From Geodermatophilus obscurus DSM 43160 (lineage in GTDB: Bacteria; Actinomycetota; Actinomycetes; Mycobacteriales; Geodermatophilaceae): a DNA stretch of 64,000 nt. The DNA is taken from contig NC_013757.1 in NCBI RefSeq assembly GCF_000025345.1, positions 1,426,001 through 1,490,000 on the forward strand, given 5' to 3'. The notes beneath the pieces were generated by a model. It made no database searches. It saw nothing but the letters and a program-made list of their open reading frames with translations, and was not told the DNA's origin. Every line of letters starts with the position of its first letter. The stretch's first letter is position 1. The position numbers and the translations under genes were made by a program. This document shows positions 59,603 to 64,000 of the stretch, in pieces.

Positions 59603-59989
59603 GTGAACCTGGAGAAGGTCGTCTTCGGGTTCTTCGTCCTGCTCGCCGCCACGCTGAACTTCGGCTTCTTCCTCGGCGACATGCGCGACCCCGACGTGCA
59701 CAACCCGTTCGAGCTCTTCGCCGCGGTGGTGGTGAACCTCATCGCCCTCGTGCTGAAGTTCGGCGACCGCACGCAGATCGGTGCCGTGCACCTCGCGACC
59801 AGCCTGGTGGCCAGCCTCCAGCTGGTCGGGGCCGCCCTGATGTACGGCTACGCCATCTACGTCTCGTCGGCCGGCATGACCGAGACATGGACGTCGAGCG
59901 TGGTCTCCCTGTCCGGGGGCGCGCTACTGGCCAACATCGTCTCCGTGGTGCTCCTGGTCGTGGAGACGGTGTCGTTCCACCGCGGGTGA
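59603..59989 (+). CDS. DUF6394-like membrane protein
   Basis: Encodes 128 residues from GTG 59603 (VNLEKVVFGFFVLLAATLNF). Four membrane segments: VVFGFFVLLAATLNFGFFLG, FAAVVVNLIALVL, HLATSLVASLQLVGAALMYG and LLANIVSVVLLVVETVSF. The family start MNLEKVVFGFFVLLA is diagnostic in my memory for DUF6394. It precedes the potassium channel gene by 13 bp and probably forms a unit with it, perhaps as an accessory subunit. Confidence 0.82.
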   Translation: MNLEKVVFGFFVLLAATLNFGFFLGDMRDPDVHNPFELFAAVVVNLIALVLKFGDRTQIGAVHLATSLVASLQLVGAALMYGYAIYVSSAGMTETWTSSVVSLSGGALLANIVSVVLLVVETVSFHRG

Positions 59990-60002
59990 CCGGGAGGCCG
60001 CC

Positions 60003-61847
60003 ATGGGCAACCCCCTGCTGACATTCTGGGCGCGCCGGAGCAAGCGCGAGGAGGAGGAGCGGCGGGCCCGTCGCGCTCGGCTGCTGGCGGCCGCCGCGTC
60101 GGCGAACCGGGCGTCCGAGACGATCTTCCTGATCCTACGGCGCATGCGGGCGCCCCTGATCGTGCTGATCGCCATCTTCTCGGTCAGCGTCCTCGGCCTG
60201 ACCCTGATCCCCGGGCAGGACGACCAGGGCCGGCCCTGGGACATGGGCTTCTTCGACGCCATCTACGTCATGAGCTACACCGCGACGACGATCGGGTTCG
60301 GGGAGATCCCGTACCCGTTCACCTACAACCAGCGGATGTGGCTGACCATCTCGATCTACCTCACGGTGGTCGGCTGGGCCTACGCCATCGGCTCGCTGCT
60401 CGGCCTGCTGCAGGACCGCGCGTTCCGCTCGGCGCTGGCGCTGCAGCGCTTCACCCGCAGGGTGGCCCGGCTGTCCGAGCCGTTCGTCCTGATCGCAGGC
60501 TACGGCCGCGCCGGCGAGCTGCTCGGGCACTCGATGGACGCGCTGGGCCGCCGGGTCGTCGTCCTCGACCGGAACGACGAGCGGATCGACGGTCTGGAGC
60601 TCGAGTCGTACCACGGCGACGTCCCCGGGCTCGCCGCCGACGCCCGGGACCCCGGGCACCTCGGGGTCGCGGGGCTGGACCACCCCTGCTGCGAGGCGGT
60701 CGTGGCGCTCACCGACGACGACGAGGCCAACCTCGCCGTCGTCATGACGACCGCACTGCTGCGTCCCGACATCCCGGTGATCGCGCGGGCGACGACCAGC
60801 GTCATGGCCGACCGCATGCGGGTGTTCGGCTCGCCCAGCGTGGTCAACCCCTTCGACCTGTTCGGCGACCACGTGCAGCTGGCGCTGCGGGCACCGGCGT
60901 CCTTCCAGCTGCTGACCTGGCTGGAGAGCGGGCCCGGAGCCCCCTTGCCCCCGCGGGGCGCACCACCGCGCGACGGCCGCTGGGTGGTGTGCGGGTACGG
61001 CCGGCTCGGCCGGGAGCTGACCGAGGACCTGCGTGCCGAGGGCATCGACGTGACCGTCATCGACCCCAGCCCGCACGACGACGTGGACGACGTCGTCGTC
61101 GCAGGGGGCTTCGAAGCCGATGTGCTGGCGGCGGTGGGGCTCGAGAAAGCCGTGGGTTTCGTCGCGGGGACCGACAACGACATCACCAACCTCTCGCTGG
61201 TGGAGACCGCCCGCCGGGTCAATCCCGATCTGTTCCTCGCCGCTCGCCAGAACCGGCCGTCCAGCGCTCCGCTGTTCGCCGCGATGGAGCTCGACGCGCT
61301 CCTCGTCCCGACCGAGGAGATCGCGCACGAGGTGTACGCGCAGCTCTCGACGCCGCTGCTCTGGCGCTTCCTCCGCGTGATGCCGGCGCTCGGGGACGCC
61401 TGGGCCGAGGCCCTGGTCGACCGGCTCACCGCGCTCTGCGGGCAGCACCTGCAGGCGCTGTGGAAGGTGCGGCTCACCGAGCGGGAGGCCCCGGCCCTGA
61501 CGCCCTGGCTGGCCTCGGGGGAGGCGCGGCTCGGCGACCTGCTGCGGAACCCGGAGGACCGTGACGAGCCCCTCCACGCAGTGCCGCTGCTCCTGCTGCG
61601 TGGCGACGACGCCACGCTGGCGCCGGACTCCGATCACGTCCTGGCGGCCGGGGACGAGCTCCTGCTCGCTGGCTGGCCGGCCGCCCGGCGGGCGCTGGGG
61701 GTCACCCTGCTGGTGGACGCCGTCCGCGAGTACGTGGTGACCGGCCGCCGGGTCCCGTCGAGCTGGCTCTGGCGCAGGGTCAGCCGCACCCCCGCGGCGG
61801 CGAGCGAGGACACCGGGCCCCGGCCCACCACGCCCACGGCGGTCTGA
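60003..61847 (+). CDS. RCK-domain potassium channel
   Basis: Encodes 614 residues from ATG 60003, with GGAGG upstream. The N-terminal pore has two transmembrane helices around the selectivity filter TATTIGFGEIPYPFTYNQ (TIGFGE in place of TVGYGD). Two RCK/TrkA-N Rossmann domains follow: VLIAGYGRAGELLGHSM near 160 and WVVCGYGRLGRELTEDL near 327, with C-terminal TrkA-C-like parts. Similar two-RCK KefB/Kch-like proteins are ligand-gated K+ channels. It sits in the cytoplasmic membrane. Coupled with the DUF6394-like gene. Confidence 0.92.
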   Translation: MGNPLLTFWARRSKREEEERRARRARLLAAAASANRASETIFLILRRMRAPLIVLIAIFSVSVLGLTLIPGQDDQGRPWDMGFFDAIYVMSYTATTIGFGEIPYPFTYNQRMWLTISIYLTVVGWAYAIGSLLGLLQDRAFRSALALQRFTRRVARLSEPFVLIAGYGRAGELLGHSMDALGRRVVVLDRNDERIDGLELESYHGDVPGLAADARDPGHLGVAGLDHPCCEAVVALTDDDEANLAVVMTTALLRPDIPVIARATTSVMADRMRVFGSPSVVNPFDLFGDHVQLALRAPASFQLLTWLESGPGAPLPPRGAPPRDGRWVVCGYGRLGRELTEDLRAEGIDVTVIDPSPHDDVDDVVVAGGFEADVLAAVGLEKAVGFVAGTDNDITNLSLVETARRVNPDLFLAARQNRPSSAPLFAAMELDALLVPTEEIAHEVYAQLSTPLLWRFLRVMPALGDAWAEALVDRLTALCGQHLQALWKVRLTEREAPALTPWLASGEARLGDLLRNPEDRDEPLHAVPLLLLRGDDATLAPDSDHVLAAGDELLLAGWPAARRALGVTLLVDAVREYVVTGRRVPSSWLWRRVSRTPAAASEDTGPRPTTPTAV

Positions 61848-62094
61848 GGGGAGGTCGACGTCCCTCCGCCGAGGGGCGTCGGGGCACCGCGTCCGCGGGG
61901 TGGCACGCCCGGCAGGTGGCCGGCCACCCGTCGACGGAGAGCGACAGGTGCGTTCTCTCGAGGCCCGGGCGCCGTCCACGCACCCCACGTGCAGGACCCG
62001 GTCGGCAGCCGTGCCGGGAACGACTCCCCGGCGGCGCGGCCGGTGCTTCACTGGAGCCCCTGAGGGGCCGACCCGCACGGGCGAGGAGCCGTCG

Positions 62095-62292
62095 ATGGAC
62101 ACGCCGACCGCACCGCTGACACCCCGGACCGTCCCGGCAGCCGAGCCCTGCGTGGCCGGCGACATCGGCCCCGAGCGCCGGGAGATCGAGTTCGAGCCGG
62201 TCGCCGACCCGGCCCCGGCCGCGCCGAGCCCGGTGCCCGCACCGGCACCGACCGCACCGGCACCGCCTGCGCCGGTGCCCGCACCGGCGTGA
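62095..62292 (+). CDS. Small Pro/Ala-rich protein
   Basis: Encodes 65 residues from ATG 62095, with GAGGAG upstream. The first half (TPTAPLTPRTVPAAEPCVAG, DIGPERREIEFEPV) is followed by Pro-Ala repeats (PAPAAPSPVPAPAPTAPAPP). It is likely disordered. Its stop overlaps the next gene's GTG by 4 bp, which supports real translation. Function unknown. Confidence 0.62.
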   Translation: MDTPTAPLTPRTVPAAEPCVAGDIGPERREIEFEPVADPAPAAPSPVPAPAPTAPAPPAPVPAPA

Positions 62293-63005
62293 CCCTCCCG
62301 GTCGACCCCGCCGCGGACCCGCCCGCCCTGGTCACCGGGGAGCTGCGGGGCTACCGCCGCTTCCGCCTGGCCGAGGACGGCCTGCGCCCACCGGTGCACG
62401 TCGCCGCAGGCCCCTGGAGCTGGCCGGTCGAGCAGGCCCGCTGCGCGGTCGACGACGGGCACGCGCCGCCCGCGCGCGGGTGCGGCTGCGGCCTCTACGG
62501 CTGGTACCACCCCAGCTGCACCGGCCTGGGGACCGGCTGGGGGGACGTGACGGCGGTGGTCGCCGCCCGCGGCCGGATCGTCCTCGGCGACACCGGCTTC
62601 CGCGCCGCTGCGGCGCGCGTCCAGGCCGTCACCCTGCCCCGCCGGGCCCGCCTCTCCCCGCGCCGGCGTCGCCGGTGCGAGCGGGTGCTGGCCGAGCGGT
62701 ACCCCGGGGTGCTGGTCTACCGGTCGCGGCGGCGGATGCTGCGCCGGCACCCGCCCGAGGACCTGTCGTCCCTGGGCATCACCGTCCGCCCCAGCACGGC
62801 ACCGCGGTACCGCTGGACGGCGCTGGCCGTGTGGCTGGCCGGCGTCCTGACGCTGTGCTCGGTGGCGGTCGTCCCGCGCCCGGTCCTCGTCGGCATCACC
62901 CCGGCGGGCTGGCTCGTCGCGCTCGCCGGCTTCGTCCTGTGGCAGGCCGCTCTGGTCTGGCTGGTGGTCCGGGCCTCGCCGCTACCAGGTCAGGCGCCGC
63001 GGTAG
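62289..63005 (+). CDS. Hypothetical protein with Cys-rich segment and two membrane helices
   Basis: Encodes 238 residues from GTG 62289. The middle has GHAPPARGCGCGLYGWYHPS, a Cys-x-Cys-rich motif with aromatic residues seen in uncharacterised actinobacterial proteins. Arg-rich linker (SPRRRRRCERVLAERYPGVL) precedes two C-terminal hydrophobic helices (ALAVWLAGVLTLCSVAVVP, WLVALAGFVLWQAALVWLVV). The Cys pairs may bind zinc. It overlaps the previous small gene by 4 bp and converges on the VOC gene by 16 bp. Confidence 0.68.
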   Translation: MTLPVDPAADPPALVTGELRGYRRFRLAEDGLRPPVHVAAGPWSWPVEQARCAVDDGHAPPARGCGCGLYGWYHPSCTGLGTGWGDVTAVVAARGRIVLGDTGFRAAAARVQAVTLPRRARLSPRRRRRCERVLAERYPGVLVYRSRRRMLRRHPPEDLSSLGITVRPSTAPRYRWTALAVWLAGVLTLCSVAVVPRPVLVGITPAGWLVALAGFVLWQAALVWLVVRASPLPGQAPR

Positions 63006-63403
63006 GTGCCCATCGTCCAGAGGTTGCCGTCGGGGTCGCGGACGCCGAACTCGTGGGAGCCGTAGTCGGTGTCGTGCAGCTCCTGCAGCACCTCGACCCC
63101 GGCCGTGCCGCGGACGCGCTCCCAGGCGGCGTCGACGGTGGCCGGCTCGGCCGCGACGACGTAGACGCCCTGCGGCCCGAGGGTGCCCCAGTCGCCGGGC
63201 TTGCCGCGGCTGCCGAACATGACGCCGCCGCCGTCCGGCCAGCGGGCCTCGGCGTGCACGACGGTGCCGTCCTCGTCGCGGTAGCAGGCGGTGACGGTGA
63301 AGCCGAGCCCCTCGGTGAGGAAGCGGATCCCGGCGTCGACGTCGGTGAAGCCGACGCTCGGCCAGACGGTGGGTGCGGGTGCGGTGGTGGTCGGAGGAGT
63401 CAT
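62990..63403 (-). CDS. VOC family protein (glyoxalase-like)
   Basis: Encodes 137 residues from ATG 63403, with GGAGGAG just upstream in the reverse sense. It has the modules WPSVGFTDVDAGIRFLTEGL and GFTVTACYRDEDGTVVHAEA, then VYVVAAEPATVDAAWERVRG and GSHEFGVRDPDGNLWTMGTY. YdeO/PhnB-like small VOC protein. It is co-translated with the AraC gene (4-bp overlap), which may regulate it or sense the same chemical. Confidence 0.87.
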   Translation of the reverse strand: MTPPTTTAPAPTVWPSVGFTDVDAGIRFLTEGLGFTVTACYRDEDGTVVHAEARWPDGGGVMFGSRGKPGDWGTLGPQGVYVVAAEPATVDAAWERVRGTAGVEVLQELHDTDYGSHEFGVRDPDGNLWTMGTYRGA

Positions 63404-64000
63404 GCCGGGGAGGGTGCCGCCTCGGCCGGGGCGCTGTCTTGGACGAACGGGAGCTCCTCGCGCAGCCAGGTCCCCACGCTGCACCCGGCGAGGGCCCGCC
63501 ACTCCCGGGCCAGGTGCGGCTGGTCGGCGTAGCCGCACCGGACGGCGACCTCGGCCAGCGGCGGACGCCGCGGGTCCAGCAGCAGCCGGCGGGTGGCCTC
63601 GAACCGGGCGATCCGCGCCGCCTGCTTGGGCGTCAGCCCGGTGGCCAGCCGGAACCGCTCGCTCAGGTGCCGGCGGCTCCACCCGACGTGCGCGGCCAGG
63701 TCCTCGACCCGGCAGCGGCCGGCGCTGCCGTGCACCAGCCGCCAGGCCTCGCGGACCTCGGGCGGTACGGGTGCGACGTCGCCGCAGAGTCGGTCGAGCA
63801 GTGCGGCGTCGAGCTGGGCGAACCGCTCCGCCCAGCCGTCGGCGGCCGCCAGGTCGCCGACGAGCCGGTCCGCCGCCCGGCCGAGGACGTCGGCCAGGTC
63901 GACGGTGCGCTCGGCGAGCTCGGCGGCGGGCAGCCCGAGGAGGGCGCTCGCGGCCAGTGGGGTGAGGGCGTACTGGAGGCCCTCCTGGGGACGGGTGGCG
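63400..64000 (-). CDS. AraC-family transcriptional regulator (5' end outside window)
   Basis: The frame is open from the right window edge to 63400; the true start is beyond 64000. The visible C-terminal part contains an AraC HTH pair: RCRVEDLAAHVGWSRRHLSE, RFRLATGLTPKQAARIARFE and LAEVAVRCGYADQPHLAREW then RALAGCSVGTWLREELPF. Upstream residues (AERFAQLDAALLDRLCGDVA) belong to the effector/dimerisation part. It overlaps the VOC gene's start by 4 bp, making a regulator-enzyme pair. Confidence 0.9.
   Translation of the reverse strand, partial: ATRPQEGLQYALTPLAASALLGLPAAELAERTVDLADVLGRAADRLVGDLAAADGWAERFAQLDAALLDRLCGDVAPVPPEVREAWRLVHGSAGRCRVEDLAAHVGWSRRHLSERFRLATGLTPKQAARIARFEATRRLLLDPRRPPLAEVAVRCGYADQPHLAREWRALAGCSVGTWLREELPFVQDSAPAEAAPSPA

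Overview
The window is very GC-rich, with strong G/C bias at third codon positions and many GTG starts. Gene content (mycothiol-type DinB folds, DUF3618, DUF427, PucR, SpoIIE-type phosphatase, bacteriophytochrome) suggests an actinobacterial chromosome. Gene style and order look most like Geodermatophilaceae (Blastococcus, Modestobacter, Geodermatophilus); that placement is an inference without any database search.

Region 1 (1-16.3 kb) is ordinary, densely packed chromosome. It holds a tRNA-Leu, small DUF proteins, an EAL-domain protein, a histidine phosphatase, an aldo/keto reductase, a STAS protein lacking the usual serine, an acyl-CoA dehydrogenase, an epimerase, an MFS transporter, an epoxide-hydrolase-like enzyme, isopentenyl-diphosphate isomerase, a polysaccharide deacetylase, an SDR and a Cys-rich copper-binding protein. 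Two genes (a GNAT and a SnoaL-like protein) are frameshifted.

Region 2 (about 16.4-43.9 kb) is a mosaic accessory region. Short unrelated genes in both orientations (VOC proteins, a monooxygenase, CbxX-type AAA ATPase, lipid kinase, ArsR/SRPBCC pair, nucleotidyltransferase, TIR-NB-ARC-TPR protein, methyltransferase, phosphoribosyltransferase, OsmC, hydrolases) alternate with gene fragments and frameshifted genes. Between them lies a repeated element of nearly constant length, about 74-77 bp. It has a conserved left end (GAACC.GCTACGGCGAC), a variable middle and a right-hand 26-bp dyad centred on AT (GTCCCGCAGGGG-AT-CCC and a mirrored half). I count ten intact copies, one copy split by an IS5-type insertion, and several partial ones. 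Copies lie within 2 nt of stop codons, mark the exact edges of truncated genes, and bound a 606-bp VOC module present twice exactly 9,800 bp apart. A small serine recombinase sits in the array between two inverted, closely related copies. I read this as a cassette-like array whose element may be a recombination site. It does not fit the integron attC consensus and I do not recognise it.

Region 3 (43.9-64 kb) returns to ordinary chromosome. It has a heme oxygenase/bacteriophytochrome-phosphatase operon, a TetR-regulated gene, a PucR-proline dehydrogenase-P5C dehydrogenase locus, DUF488, a methyltransferase, an MFS transporter, an ABC export pair, a flavin monooxygenase, a TetR gene, a DUF6394/RCK potassium channel pair, and a VOC/AraC pair running off the right edge.
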